Assembly (NCBI RefSeq): GCF_017302275.1
Contig: NZ_JAFLDR010000023.1
Location: forward strand, 1 to 62,700
DNA length: 62,700 bases
Reading direction: 5' to 3'
DNA from: Sulfuritalea sp.
GTDB lineage: Bacteria; Pseudomonadota; Gammaproteobacteria; Burkholderiales; Rhodocyclaceae
This document shows, piece after piece, positions 44,768 through 53,518 of this stretch (within the stretch, counting starts at the first letter, position 1; each line of letters starts with the position of its first letter). The notes beneath the pieces are model-generated. The model saw only the letters and a list, made by a program, of their open reading frames with translations. It made no database searches and was not told where the DNA came from. The position numbers and the translations under genes were made by a program.

Positions 44768-44921
44768 TTCCTGAGCTCCTCAAAATCACGAAGCGCGAAT
44801 GTAGTGAATTTGACCGCAGCATATACGGCAGTCAGGGAATTCATACTGTGTGCGGAAATGTATGTTGGAGCCGCCTTGTAAATGCAGAATTCAATTTGGA
44901 CAAGTGGTTAAGCAGGTCGGG

Positions 44922-45012
44922 TGGCGGAGAGGGAGGGATTCGAACCCTCGTTAGGATATTATCCTAAACACGCTTTCCAGGCGTGCGACTTAAACCGCTC
45001 ATCCACCTCTCC
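44922..45012 (-). tRNA. tRNA-Ser (GGA)
   Basis: 91 nt including encoded CCA. Acceptor GGAGAGG / CTCTCC, long variable arm (TTAGGATAATATCCTAA region) as in class II tRNAs, anticodon loop CTGGAAA with anticodon GGA, and T loop GGTTCGAATCC. Complete and probably functional. Confidence 0.95.
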
Positions 45013-45063
45013 GCTGCTGCCCGCATGGTTTGCCCGTGCAGGCAGGGCGCGAATTCTAGCAGA

Positions 45064-45912
45064 TCAGCCCTCGCTGTGCCGCAGCGAAAGGTCGACCGCG
45101 CGCACATTCTTGGTCAGGCCGCCGACCGAGATGCGGTCGACGCCGGTTTCAGCGATGGCGCGCACGGTTTCCAGGCTGACGCCGCCCGATGCCTCGAGTT
45201 CGGCGCGCCCGGCAGTGAGGCCAACCGCCTGGCGCATTTGCGCGAGATTCATGTTGTCGAGCAGGATCATGCGGGCGCCGGCGTCGAGGGCTTCCGCGAG
45301 TTGCTCCAGGGTTTCCACCTCGATCTGGATGAATACGTCGTTGCGTCCTATGGCGCGGGCTTGCTCCAAGGCGGCAGTTACGCCGCCAGCGGCCATGATG
45401 TGGTTTTCCTTGATCAGTATTCCGTCATAGAGCCCGAGGCGATGGTTCTTGCCGCCGCCGCAGGTGACGGCGTACTTCTGCGCCAGCCGCAGGCCGGGCA
45501 GGGTCTTGCGGGTGTCGACGATGCGCGCGCCGGTGCCGGCAATGGCATCGACATGGAGCCTCGTCATCGTGGCGGTGGCCGAGAGCAGTTGCAGGAAGTT
45601 CAGCGCCGCGCGTTCGGCGGTGAGCAGGGCGCGGGTGCTGGCCTCGATCTCGCAGACCACTTCGCCGGCCCGGATCGAGTCGCCGTCGCGCAGGTTCCAG
45701 CGGATCTCGGTCAGCGGATCGAGCCGGCGAAAGCAGGAGTCGAACCATGCCGTACCGGCCAATACCGCGTCTTCGCGGCTGACGACGGTGCCCAGAGAAC
45801 GCTTGTCGGCGGGGCTGAGCAATGCGGTCAAATCGCCGCCGCCGATGTCTTCGGCCAGGGCGGCGAGCACATTTCGCTGCACTTCGGCAGCGAGTTGGAG
45901 CGGGAATTCCAT
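45064..45912 (-). CDS. nadC: nicotinate-nucleotide pyrophosphorylase (quinolinate phosphoribosyltransferase)
   Basis: 282 aa, the family length. Motifs RTTxx-type ERAALNFLQ, DTRKTLPGLR and GGGKNHRLGLYDGILIKENH are the NadC active-site blocks. It makes nicotinate mononucleotide from quinolinate in NAD synthesis. Core gene. Confidence 0.95.
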   Translation of the reverse strand: MEFPLQLAAEVQRNVLAALAEDIGGGDLTALLSPADKRSLGTVVSREDAVLAGTAWFDSCFRRLDPLTEIRWNLRDGDSIRAGEVVCEIEASTRALLTAERAALNFLQLLSATATMTRLHVDAIAGTGARIVDTRKTLPGLRLAQKYAVTCGGGKNHRLGLYDGILIKENHIMAAGGVTAALEQARAIGRNDVFIQIEVETLEQLAEALDAGARMILLDNMNLAQMRQAVGLTAGRAELEASGGVSLETVRAIAETGVDRISVGGLTKNVRAVDLSLRHSEG

Positions 45913-45958
45913 GATGCCTTGCGCCGGTTAGGTAATGCAGGGATTCTACCCTTCAGCG

Positions 45959-47611
45959 TCAGCGCTGTTTCGATCCGCGCAGGCTGAGCGTAGTCGCCGG
46001 CGGGGCAAAACTGTCGGCACTGGCGACATCCCAAAACACCCTGAACACCGGGTGATCGGGTACGCCGGCAAGCAGTTCGCCGGGCCGGGCCCAGTGGTGC
46101 AGCGCCGCCAGCGAACGGACCTCGGTGGCCGACACGCGACGTATCACGTGCTCCGGCCCCAGCTCGCTCGGATGGTTCAGACCGGCAGCCCCCAGCATCT
46201 CCTTCAGCGCGATCAGCGTATTGCGATGGAACTGGTGCACGCGCGCCGACTTGTCGGTGACATCGAGGGCGCGCATGCGCACCGGATCCTGGGTGGTGAC
46301 CCCGGTCGGGCAATGCCCAGTGTGGCAGGTCTGCGCCTGCAGGCAGCCCAGGGCGAACATGAAGCCGCGCGCCGAATTGCACCAGTCGGCGCCGGTGGCG
46401 ATGGTGCGCGCCATGTCGAAGGCGGTGACGATCTTGCCCGAGGAACCGATGCAGATCTGCTGCCGCAGATTGACGCCGACCAGGGTGTTGTGCACCAGCA
46501 TCAGGCCCTCGCGCAACGGCGCGCCGACGTGGTCGGTGAATTCCAGGGGCGCCGCGCCGGTGCCGCCTTCGCCGCCGTCGACGACGATGAAGTCGGGCGC
46601 GATGCCGGTCTTCAGCATGGCCTTGACGATGGCGAACCATTCCCAGGGGTGGCCGATGGCGAGCTTGAAGCCGACCGGCTTGCCACCGGACAGGTCGCGC
46701 AGGCGGGCGATGAACTCGAGCAGTTCGACGGGTGTCGAGAAGGCCGCGTGGCGCGGTGGCGAGATGCAGTCGACGCCGACCGGGACGCCGCGCGCCTCGG
46801 CGATCTCGGGCGAGACCTTGGCGCCGGGCAGGACGCCGCCATGGCCCGGCTTGGCGCCTTGCGAGAGCTTGATCTCGATCATCCTGACCTTTTCGATGGC
46901 GGCGTTCTCGGCGAAGCGCGCGCCGTCGAAATGCCCGTTGGCATCACGGCAGCCGAAGTAGCCGCTGCCGATCTCCCACACCAGGTCGCCGCCGTTCTGC
47001 CGGTGGTAGCGCGAGATCGAGCCCTCGCCGGTGTCGTGAAAGAAATGCCCGCGCCGGGCGCCTTCGTTGAGCGCCAGGATGGCGTTGGCGGAAAGCGCGC
47101 CGAAGCTCATCGCCGAGATGTTGAAGACGCTGGCGGAGTAGGGCTGCGTGCAGCCGGGACCGCCGACATCGATGCGGAAATCATGATTCTCGATGTGGAT
47201 CGGCGCGATCGAATGGTTGATCCACTCGTAGTGCGGTTCGTAGAGGTTGAGCTGGGTGCCGAAGGGCCGCTTGTCCAGCGCCTGCTTCGAACGCTGGTAG
47301 ATGATCGAACGTTGCGCGCGCGAGAAGGGCAGTTCCTCCGAATCGGCCTCGATGAAGTACTGGCGGATCTCGGGACGGATGTATTCGAAGAAAAAGCGGA
47401 AATGCGCCAGGACCGGATAGTTGCGGCGGATCGCCTGGCGCGGTTGGAGGAAGTCGATGAGGCCGATCAGCGCCAGCGCGCCGAAGACCAGGCCGGGCCA
47501 GATCCAGAGCGTTGAGACGGCCATCAATGCCAGGCAGGCGGCGGCAAGGAGGATGCAGGCCGCCCAGGCGTGGTAGCGCTGCGGAACGATGCTGTCGAGC
47601 TTCTGCAACAT
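45959..47611 (-). CDS. FMN-binding glutamate synthase-domain protein
   Basis: 550 aa. Two N-terminal membrane helices (about 14-55), then the FMN TIM barrel of GltB: SFGALSANAILAL, GGDLVWEIGSGYFGCRD, AKPGHGGVLPGAKV, and near the end a Cys cluster GCLQAQTCHTGHCPTGVTTQ for a 3Fe-4S centre. It lacks the amidotransferase domain, so it is not a full glutamate synthase. Members are widespread with an unclear physiological reaction. Confidence 0.9.
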   Translation of the reverse strand: MLQKLDSIVPQRYHAWAACILLAAACLALMAVSTLWIWPGLVFGALALIGLIDFLQPRQAIRRNYPVLAHFRFFFEYIRPEIRQYFIEADSEELPFSRAQRSIIYQRSKQALDKRPFGTQLNLYEPHYEWINHSIAPIHIENHDFRIDVGGPGCTQPYSASVFNISAMSFGALSANAILALNEGARRGHFFHDTGEGSISRYHRQNGGDLVWEIGSGYFGCRDANGHFDGARFAENAAIEKVRMIEIKLSQGAKPGHGGVLPGAKVSPEIAEARGVPVGVDCISPPRHAAFSTPVELLEFIARLRDLSGGKPVGFKLAIGHPWEWFAIVKAMLKTGIAPDFIVVDGGEGGTGAAPLEFTDHVGAPLREGLMLVHNTLVGVNLRQQICIGSSGKIVTAFDMARTIATGADWCNSARGFMFALGCLQAQTCHTGHCPTGVTTQDPVRMRALDVTDKSARVHQFHRNTLIALKEMLGAAGLNHPSELGPEHVIRRVSATEVRSLAALHHWARPGELLAGVPDHPVFRVFWDVASADSFAPPATTLSLRGSKQR

Positions 47612-47658
47612 GGAATCCTCCCGTTGAAAGCCGAGGCGGAGCGGCTACTTTTACTGCA

Positions 47659-48534
47659 TCAGGCGCGGCGGCGCAAGCGTTCCCCGAGCGCTATGGAAAG
47701 CGAGCTGCCGGCGATCACCACCATGCCGGCGATCGACAGCAGGTCCGGGAGGTGATCGTAGAACATCCAGCCGAGCAACCCGGCCCAGATCAATTGGCCA
47801 TAGAGGAAAGGCGAGAGGAAGGATGCCGCCGCGTAGCGGAAGGCTCGCGTCAACATCAGGTGGCCGGTACCGCCATAGATGCCCAGCGAAGCGATCAGCG
47901 AGGCGTCGATCCAGCCCGGCGTCGGGCCGCCCCAGTACAGCGGTGCCGCCAGCGTCATGGCCACCGTGCCGACCAGCGCGGTATAGAACAACATGGTCAG
48001 CGTGTTCTCGGTGGGCGAGAGCTGGCGCGTCTGGATCTGGTAGATCGCGTAGCAGGTGGCGGCAAGCGTCATCCAGACAATGCCTTCGGCATTGAGTGCG
48101 CCGCCCGGCCGGGCGATCAGCAGGGCGCCGCCGAAGCCGGCGAGCACCGCGATCCAGTGGCCGCGCGTGATCGATTCCTTGAGCAGCCAGTGCGAGAGGA
48201 TGACGACGACCAGCGGCGTGACGAAGAGGAAGGCGGTGCTTTCCGCCAGCGGCATCAGCGAGAAGCCGGCCATCGAAAATCCGGTGGTGCCGGTGAGCAT
48301 CAGGGCGCGCGTAATCTGGGCCACCGGCCGCGTGGTGGTGATCAGCTCCAGGCGCATCGACGGCGCGAGGAAGATCAGCATCATCAGGCAGTGGAAGGTG
48401 TAGCGGCCCCAGACCATCATCGGGATCGGGTAGGTGCGCGACAGGTACTTCGAGGTCGCGTCGAGCGCGGCGAAGCAAAGCGTGGCGCCGACCATCAGCA
48501 GGATGGCCAGGCCGACCTTGCGCCGGTCAGGCAT
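47659..48534 (-). CDS. EamA/DMT-family transporter
   Basis: 291 aa with ten predicted membrane helices in two EamA repeats (SMAGFSLMPLAESTAFLFVTPL in the first, SLGIYGGTGHLMLTRAFRYA in the second). Drug/metabolite exporter or importer; substrate unknown. It overlaps nnrD by 8 nt. Confidence 0.88.
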   Translation of the reverse strand: MPDRRKVGLAILLMVGATLCFAALDATSKYLSRTYPIPMMVWGRYTFHCLMMLIFLAPSMRLELITTTRPVAQITRALMLTGTTGFSMAGFSLMPLAESTAFLFVTPLVVVILSHWLLKESITRGHWIAVLAGFGGALLIARPGGALNAEGIVWMTLAATCYAIYQIQTRQLSPTENTLTMLFYTALVGTVAMTLAAPLYWGGPTPGWIDASLIASLGIYGGTGHLMLTRAFRYAAASFLSPFLYGQLIWAGLLGWMFYDHLPDLLSIAGMVVIAGSSLSIALGERLRRRA

Positions 48535-50044
48535 GTGTCGCGATCAGTCGATTCAGCGTGCCGCGCGCGGCAGGTATCAGTTCGCCGGCCGTCATGCCGA
48601 CCGGGCCCTCGCCGGCGGCGGCAAGCAGGTCGGCGGCCATGCCGTGGATGTGTACGGCGCCGCACAGCGCGGCCTCCGCTGGCCAGCCCTGGGCCAGCAG
48701 GGCGCCGGCCATGCCGGCCAGCACGTCACCGCTGCCGGCCGAAGCCAGGCCCGGATTGCCGGTGGCATTGATGCGCCAGCGGCCGTCAGGGAAGGCGATG
48801 ATGGTGCCGCAGCCCTTGAGCGCGACATGGGCATTGAAGCGCTGCGCGAGCTGCAACGCGGCGCTGACGCGGTTCGCTTGAACGTCGTCGGTGGGGATGC
48901 CAAGCAGACGTGCCGCTTCGGCCGGGTGCGGCGTGATCAAAGTTGGCGCGTGGCGGTGTCGTACGCGCGCGGCAAGAACCGGGTGCGTAGCCAGTTGATT
49001 CAAGGCATCGGCGTCGAGCAGTGTCGGGAAGTCGGCGCTGGCGATACGGCGAATCAACTCGGTCGCCGTCGTCGAATCGCCCATTCCGGGGCCGACCACG
49101 ATGGCCGTGGCATTGGACAGAGCGTCCGCAGGCGAACGCAGCATCAGCTCGGGCTGAACTGGATCGATCGCCAGTGGCTGCAGCAGCCCGGCAAAAACGC
49201 GGCCGGCGCCAAGCTGCAGGCCGGCGCGTGCGGCGAGCAGGGCGGCGCCGCTCATGCCGGCGGCACCGCCGATCACCGCCAGCGAGCCATGGCTGCCCTT
49301 GTGGCTGTTGCGCCGGCGCGGCACGAGGCCGGCGCGAAAATCCGCCGTCGACAGCAGGGCGCCGGGAAAGCCATCCAGCGCCAGATCGAGACTAGCGATG
49401 CTGACCTCGCCGCAATGGTCGGGCCCGTCGAGGGTGTAGAGCCCGGGCTTGCCGCCGATGAATGACAGGGTGTGCGTCGCGCGCACGGCGACGCCCATGA
49501 CGCGGCCGGTGTCGCCATCGAGTCCGCTGGGCATGTCGAGCGCCAGCACCGGTCCGGCATAGTCGTTGATGCGCTCAATCAGCGCCGCCTGGTCGCCTGC
49601 GATGGATCGGGTGAGGCCGATGCCGAACAGCGCGTCGACCACCAGCGAGAACTTGCCGGCCGGCACCTCGCGGCAAAAGTCGGCGCTGGTGCTACGGCAA
49701 CTCCGGTAGGCCGCCGCCGCATCGGCCGGCAATCGCGACGGATCGGCCGTGAACTGGATGCTGACCGACACTCCGGCGCGCGCCAGTTCGCGTGCCATGA
49801 CGAAGCCGTCGCCGCCGTTGTTGCCGGGGCCGGCGCAGACCAGCACGCGGCCATGCCCGAAGCGTTCGCGGACGAAGCTGGCGGCAGCGCGTCCGGCGCG
49901 TTCCATCAGCGACGGATTGGCAGTCGCGTGGAGTTGTTCGAGGGTGCGCAGTTCGGCGGCGCGCAGCAGGGTCGTCGTTGCTCCGGCCGCCGCGCCTGAC
50001 GCCGAAGTTGCTGGCGTTCCCCTGCGCTGAAATTTCGTTTTCAT
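48527..50044 (-). CDS. nnrD: bifunctional NAD(P)H-hydrate repair enzyme
   Basis: 505 aa from the ATG at 50044; the frame stays open to 50269 but that part covers an unrelated pseudogene. The N-terminal epimerase has GPGNNGGDGFVMAREL and LDMPSGLDGDTG. The C-terminal ADP/ATP-dependent dehydratase has HKGSHGSLAVIGGAAGMSGA and NPGLASAGSGDVLAGM. It repairs hydrated NAD(P)H. Confidence 0.93.
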   Translation of the reverse strand: MKTKFQRRGTPATSASGAAAGATTTLLRAAELRTLEQLHATANPSLMERAGRAAASFVRERFGHGRVLVCAGPGNNGGDGFVMARELARAGVSVSIQFTADPSRLPADAAAAYRSCRSTSADFCREVPAGKFSLVVDALFGIGLTRSIAGDQAALIERINDYAGPVLALDMPSGLDGDTGRVMGVAVRATHTLSFIGGKPGLYTLDGPDHCGEVSIASLDLALDGFPGALLSTADFRAGLVPRRRNSHKGSHGSLAVIGGAAGMSGAALLAARAGLQLGAGRVFAGLLQPLAIDPVQPELMLRSPADALSNATAIVVGPGMGDSTTATELIRRIASADFPTLLDADALNQLATHPVLAARVRHRHAPTLITPHPAEAARLLGIPTDDVQANRVSAALQLAQRFNAHVALKGCGTIIAFPDGRWRINATGNPGLASAGSGDVLAGMAGALLAQGWPAEAALCGAVHIHGMAADLLAAAGEGPVGMTAGELIPAARGTLNRLIATHA

Positions 50045-50067
50045 GCCGTGATTGTAACCGTGCCGCC

Positions 50068-50232
50068 TCAGGCCCCGCCGGCGGGCATCGTCCGTGGAAT
50101 CGTTCCGTACATGTTGACCCCTTTGCTCGGGCTGGATTCGACATCCAGACGTCCGCCCAAGGTGACGATCCGTTCTCTCATGTTTGCAGAGACCTTGTCC
50201 GTCGCTGGCAGGATTGGGCGAGCCCAAGCCCT
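50068..50232 (-). pseudogene. C-terminal tail of a sensor histidine kinase (frameshifted remnant)
   Basis: Minus strand NMRERIVTLGGRLDVESSPS then GVNMYGTIPRTM ends a NarX-like HATPase domain. Just upstream another frame gives QGLG...SDGQGL, so one extra base near 50187 breaks the G boxes. No dimerisation or N-terminal part is present. Confidence 0.65.
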
Positions 50233-50349
50233 GTTGACGACCTCCGCAATTGACCCACGGCCAAAGCAATTTCCATCGAAACTTGACCTACCTTGATTGG
50301 CTATCCTGCAAGATTTTGAGCAGGGGCAACGGGAGTGGTCAATGTGGGC

Positions 50350-50454
50350 ATGTTGGCCAAGATCAGGCGGATGCATTTCCGCGAGGGAGTGCCGCTGAGG
50401 GAAATTGCTCAGCCCACGGGACTATCGGGAAACACCCTACGACAGCAGGTTTGA
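50350..50454 (+). pseudogene. IS21-type istA N-terminal fragment
   Basis: 34 residues MLAKIRRMHFREGVPLREIA...GLSGNTLRQQ then a stop: the HTH start of IS21-family transposases, with nothing of the catalytic domain after it. Together with the kinase tail it marks a deletion scar between nnrD and the DUF2147 gene. Confidence 0.65.
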
Positions 50455-50460
50455 TGGCAC

Positions 50461-50910
50461 CTACTCGGAGCGCAGCCAGGTTTGTGTGCGGCCGATGAAG
50501 AGGAAGGAACCGCGCATTTCCAGCTTCTTGCCGCCATCGATGACCGTGACCTTGGCGTTGTAGGTCTTGCCGTTGTTCGGGTCGAGGATCTGGCCGCCGC
50601 CATAGACATTGTCGCCGTCTTTCTTCAATCCGCTGAGGATGGTCATACCGATCACCGGCTTGCCTTTGCGTGCGTCGTCGGGCGGGCATTCGTCGCACTT
50701 CGAGTCCTGCTTCGCCGGGTCCATGATCTTCTCCACGGTGCCGGAATACACGTCGTTCTTCTCGACGATGCGTACGATGGACTTGGGCTTTTTGGTCTCG
50801 TCGTCGATCGTGACCCATGCGCCGACCGGCGAGAGCGGATCGGCGAAAGCCGCCAGTGACAGGCTGGCGGCAATAATGGCGGCGCAAAGGCGGGGCAGCT
50901 TCGGGCTCAT
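50461..50910 (-). CDS. DUF2147 secreted protein
   Basis: 149 aa from the ATG at 50910. Signal peptide (MSPKLPRLCAAIIAASLSLAAFA). The mature part has the DUF2147 pattern SPVGAWVTIDDETKKPKSIV, ECPPDDARKGKPVIGMTIL and GGGQILDPNNGKTYNAKVTV. Small lipocalin-like periplasmic proteins of unknown function. Bases 50911-51077 hold no gene. Confidence 0.85.
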   Translation of the reverse strand: MSPKLPRLCAAIIAASLSLAAFADPLSPVGAWVTIDDETKKPKSIVRIVEKNDVYSGTVEKIMDPAKQDSKCDECPPDDARKGKPVIGMTILSGLKKDGDNVYGGGQILDPNNGKTYNAKVTVIDGGKKLEMRGSFLFIGRTQTWLRSE

Positions 50911-51077
50911 GGCGTTCTCCTTGTGGGTTTCCAGGGTCGACGAGGCGTCGGTGCCGGTACGGAGGCGACGGCGACGACGGGCCGTATTTTGCTTCGTTTT
51001 GCCGCTGCCGGCCGGGCTTTGGCAGGCGGCGCGACGAACTCGGCCTTCCTCTCTTTGAGGGCATCGGCAGTGTACAC

Positions 51078-51854
51078 CTACTGGCCGCCAGCCAGCTCGG
51101 GGACGGTGGCGAGGGAGAGTCCTGCGTGCTTCAGGCCGTCGCACAGGCGGCGGGCGACGGCCACCGCGTCGGGGCTGTCGCCGTGGACGCAGATGCTGCC
51201 GATAGCCGTCGGGATGCGCGTGCCGTCGATGGCGACCAGCGCGCCGGCATCGAGCATCGCCCGCACATGCGCCAGGCAGGTCTCGGCGCCGTGGATCATG
51301 GCGTCGGGGCGCGAGCGCGGCACCAACTGGCCATCGGGCAGGTAGGCACGGTCGGCGAAGATTTCCTCGACCACCGCAAGCCCGGCGGCATGGCCGGCGG
51401 CGACGAGTTGCGACGCGGCCGGTGCCAGCAGAATCAGGGCCGGGTCGATGGCCCGAATGGTCGCGCAGATCGTCTCGGCAAGCTTGCGGTCGACGCAGGC
51501 CTGGTTGTTCAGGGCGCCGTGCGGCTTGACGTGACTGACGCGCATGCCTTCCAGAGCCGCGATGCCGACCAAGGCGCCGATCTGCGCGGCGAGCTGGTTC
51601 TCCAGTTCCGCCGGTGTCAGCGACATGGCGCGGCGACCGAAGTTGCGCAGGTCGGGGTAGCTTGGGTGGGCGCCGATCGAAACGCCGTGTTCCTGCGCTA
51701 GGCGAAGCGTCAGCCGCATGACGTCGGGGTCGCCGGCGTGGCCGCCGCAGGCGATGTTGGCCGAATTGACGATGGCCAGCATGGCGGCGTCGTCGCCCAT
51801 GGTCCAGGGGCCGTAGCCTTCGCCGAGGTCGGCATTCAGGTTAATGCGTGGCAT
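51078..51854 (-). CDS. pxpA: 5-oxoprolinase subunit A (LamB/YcsF family)
   Basis: 258 aa. NLNADLGEGYG at the start and SANIACGGHAGDP are the family signature. With PxpB and PxpC it hydrolyses 5-oxoproline to glutamate using ATP. It overlaps pxpC by 14 nt. Confidence 0.93.
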   Translation of the reverse strand: MPRINLNADLGEGYGPWTMGDDAAMLAIVNSANIACGGHAGDPDVMRLTLRLAQEHGVSIGAHPSYPDLRNFGRRAMSLTPAELENQLAAQIGALVGIAALEGMRVSHVKPHGALNNQACVDRKLAETICATIRAIDPALILLAPAASQLVAAGHAAGLAVVEEIFADRAYLPDGQLVPRSRPDAMIHGAETCLAHVRAMLDAGALVAIDGTRIPTAIGSICVHGDSPDAVAVARRLCDGLKHAGLSLATVPELAGGQ

Positions 51855-52833
51855 CGATGACTCCGTCGATCAGGTTGGCGCCATAAAGGGCGGCGAGGTC
51901 GGGTTCGGCCGTATCCGGCACGACGGTGGCGAGGCTGGCCGCCAGCGCCTGCGCGGCTTCCTGTCGTGCCGCAAGTGCTTCATCCAGTGTCACGGCGGCA
52001 AAGCGCAGGCGCGTTCCGGGCAGGGCGTGGCCCAGGCGCGGCAGGTCGGCGCCGATCACCGTGGCGATCTTGGCGTAGCCGCCGACGGTCTGGCAATCCG
52101 CGAGCAGGACGATGGGCCGGCCGTCGCCCGGCACCTGGATCGCGCCCGGTGTCACCGCGTCGGAAACGATGTCGGCGCCGCCGACGTGGTTGAGGCGCGG
52201 CCCGTCGAGGCGCAGGCCCATGCGATCGGCCTCGCGCCCGACGACGAATTCGCCGCCGAGAAAGTTTTGCCAGGCGGCATCGCTGAAGCGCTCGCGCTGC
52301 GGCCCAGGAATGACCCGGAGCGGCCCATCGTGGCGCGCCGGCGCAATGCCGAGGCGGCGCGGAATCGCCGTCCCGCCAGCGCCGACTTTGAGCAGTTGCC
52401 CGGGCGCGAAGGGACTGCCGAGGTCGGCGCGCTCATAGCGCGAACGGCTGCCCAGTTCGCGGCGCCCCTCGATGCCGCCGGCGAACGCAAGGTAGGCGAC
52501 GCCGCTGCGCACGGCATCGATGCGCAGTTCCTCCCCGGCGTGCAGGCGATGGCTGCGCCACGCCGCCACGGCGTGCGTGTTGGCTTCGCCGACGATGCGC
52601 GCGTCGACCTCGCCGGCGATGGCGAACAGCGCATCGGCATCGCTCTTCAGGCGCGGTCCGGCGAGGCGCAACTCGATCGCGGCGGCATCGGTTCGGTTAC
52701 CGGCGAGCGCGTTGGCCAGCGCCAGCCATTCCGGGTCGAGCGCGCCGGAGAGCGGCACGCCGAGATGGCGATAGCCGGGGCGCCCCGCGTCCTGCAGGCT
52801 GGCGGGCAAGGGGCAGGCGAGGATCTCAAGCAT
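51841..52833 (-). CDS. pxpC: 5-oxoprolinase subunit C (biotin-dependent carboxyltransferase/KipA family)
   Basis: 330 aa from the ATG at 52833 (MLEILACPLPASLQDAGRPG). Contains HLGVPLSGALDP and the RVIPGPQ-type segment of the KipA/allophanate hydrolase-2 family. Partner of PxpB, which it overlaps by 8 nt. Confidence 0.92.
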   Translation of the reverse strand: MLEILACPLPASLQDAGRPGYRHLGVPLSGALDPEWLALANALAGNRTDAAAIELRLAGPRLKSDADALFAIAGEVDARIVGEANTHAVAAWRSHRLHAGEELRIDAVRSGVAYLAFAGGIEGRRELGSRSRYERADLGSPFAPGQLLKVGAGGTAIPRRLGIAPARHDGPLRVIPGPQRERFSDAAWQNFLGGEFVVGREADRMGLRLDGPRLNHVGGADIVSDAVTPGAIQVPGDGRPIVLLADCQTVGGYAKIATVIGADLPRLGHALPGTRLRFAAVTLDEALAARQEAAQALAASLATVVPDTAEPDLAALYGANLIDGVIDATH

Positions 52834-53518
52834 GGCGTGGGTGATCGCGCAGGTTTTCAAATTCGTCGGGCGTTACGGCTTCGATGCGCAGTACGTCGCA
52901 GGGTGCGAAGCGTGCCGGGCGTTGCGGGTTCGCCGGATCGAACAGCTTGAGCGGCGTGCGTCCGAGCAGGTGCCAGCCGCCCGGGCTTTGCCAGGGGTAG
53001 ATCGCGGCCTGGCCGCCGGCGATGGCGAAGCTGTTGGCCGGCACCGCCGTGCGCGGCGTGGCGCGGCGCGGCAGGTCCAGCCAGTCGGGCAGGCCGCCGA
53101 GATAGGGAAAGCCGGGCAGGAAGCCGATCAGCGCCACCTGCAGGTCGACCGCGCACAGCGCGGCGATGAGCTCGCCCTCGCTGCGGCCGGTGGCGGCCGC
53201 GACGTCGGCAAGGTCGGGCCCGAATTCGCCGCCGAAACAGACCGGCACGATGATGGGCGTGGCCGATCGCCGTGTCGCCAGCGCCGACTCTTGCACCGCC
53301 GCCTGCAACAGCGCCTGGCGCAAGTGGTCGTGGGGCAGGCGCAGGGGATCGAAATGCACGGTCAGCGAGCGCCAGGTCGGCACCATGTCGGTGATGCCGT
53401 CGAGGCCCAGCGCCTGCAGCGCATCGCGTGTCGCCATGACACGCGCATTGGCGTCCGGGTCGATGCGCTCGCCGAATTCCAGGGTCAGCGCGCCGTCGCC
53501 TAACTCAAGCAGCTTCAT
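52826..53518 (-). CDS. pxpB: 5-oxoprolinase subunit B (KipI/allophanate hydrolase subunit 1 family)
   Basis: 230 aa from the ATG at 53518, which overlaps the dctM stop by 4 nt. Motifs VCFGGEFGPDL, LIGFLPGFPYLGGLP, RRATPRTAVPANSFAIAGGQ and YPWQSPGGWHLLGRT are the family core. Acts with PxpA and PxpC. Confidence 0.92.
   Translation of the reverse strand: MKLLELGDGALTLEFGERIDPDANARVMATRDALQALGLDGITDMVPTWRSLTVHFDPLRLPHDHLRQALLQAAVQESALATRRSATPIIVPVCFGGEFGPDLADVAAATGRSEGELIAALCAVDLQVALIGFLPGFPYLGGLPDWLDLPRRATPRTAVPANSFAIAGGQAAIYPWQSPGGWHLLGRTPLKLFDPANPQRPARFAPCDVLRIEAVTPDEFENLRDHPRHA

Noticed and set aside
45935-47515. Long plus-strand frame opposite the glutamate-synthase-domain gene
   Set aside because: The opposite strand encodes clear FMN and Cys motifs; this frame has no recognisable domain.
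50045-50269. Upstream extension of nnrD as a longer N-terminus
   Set aside because: The extension translates an out-of-frame kinase remnant and is absent from the enzyme family; ATG 50044 gives the normal protein.
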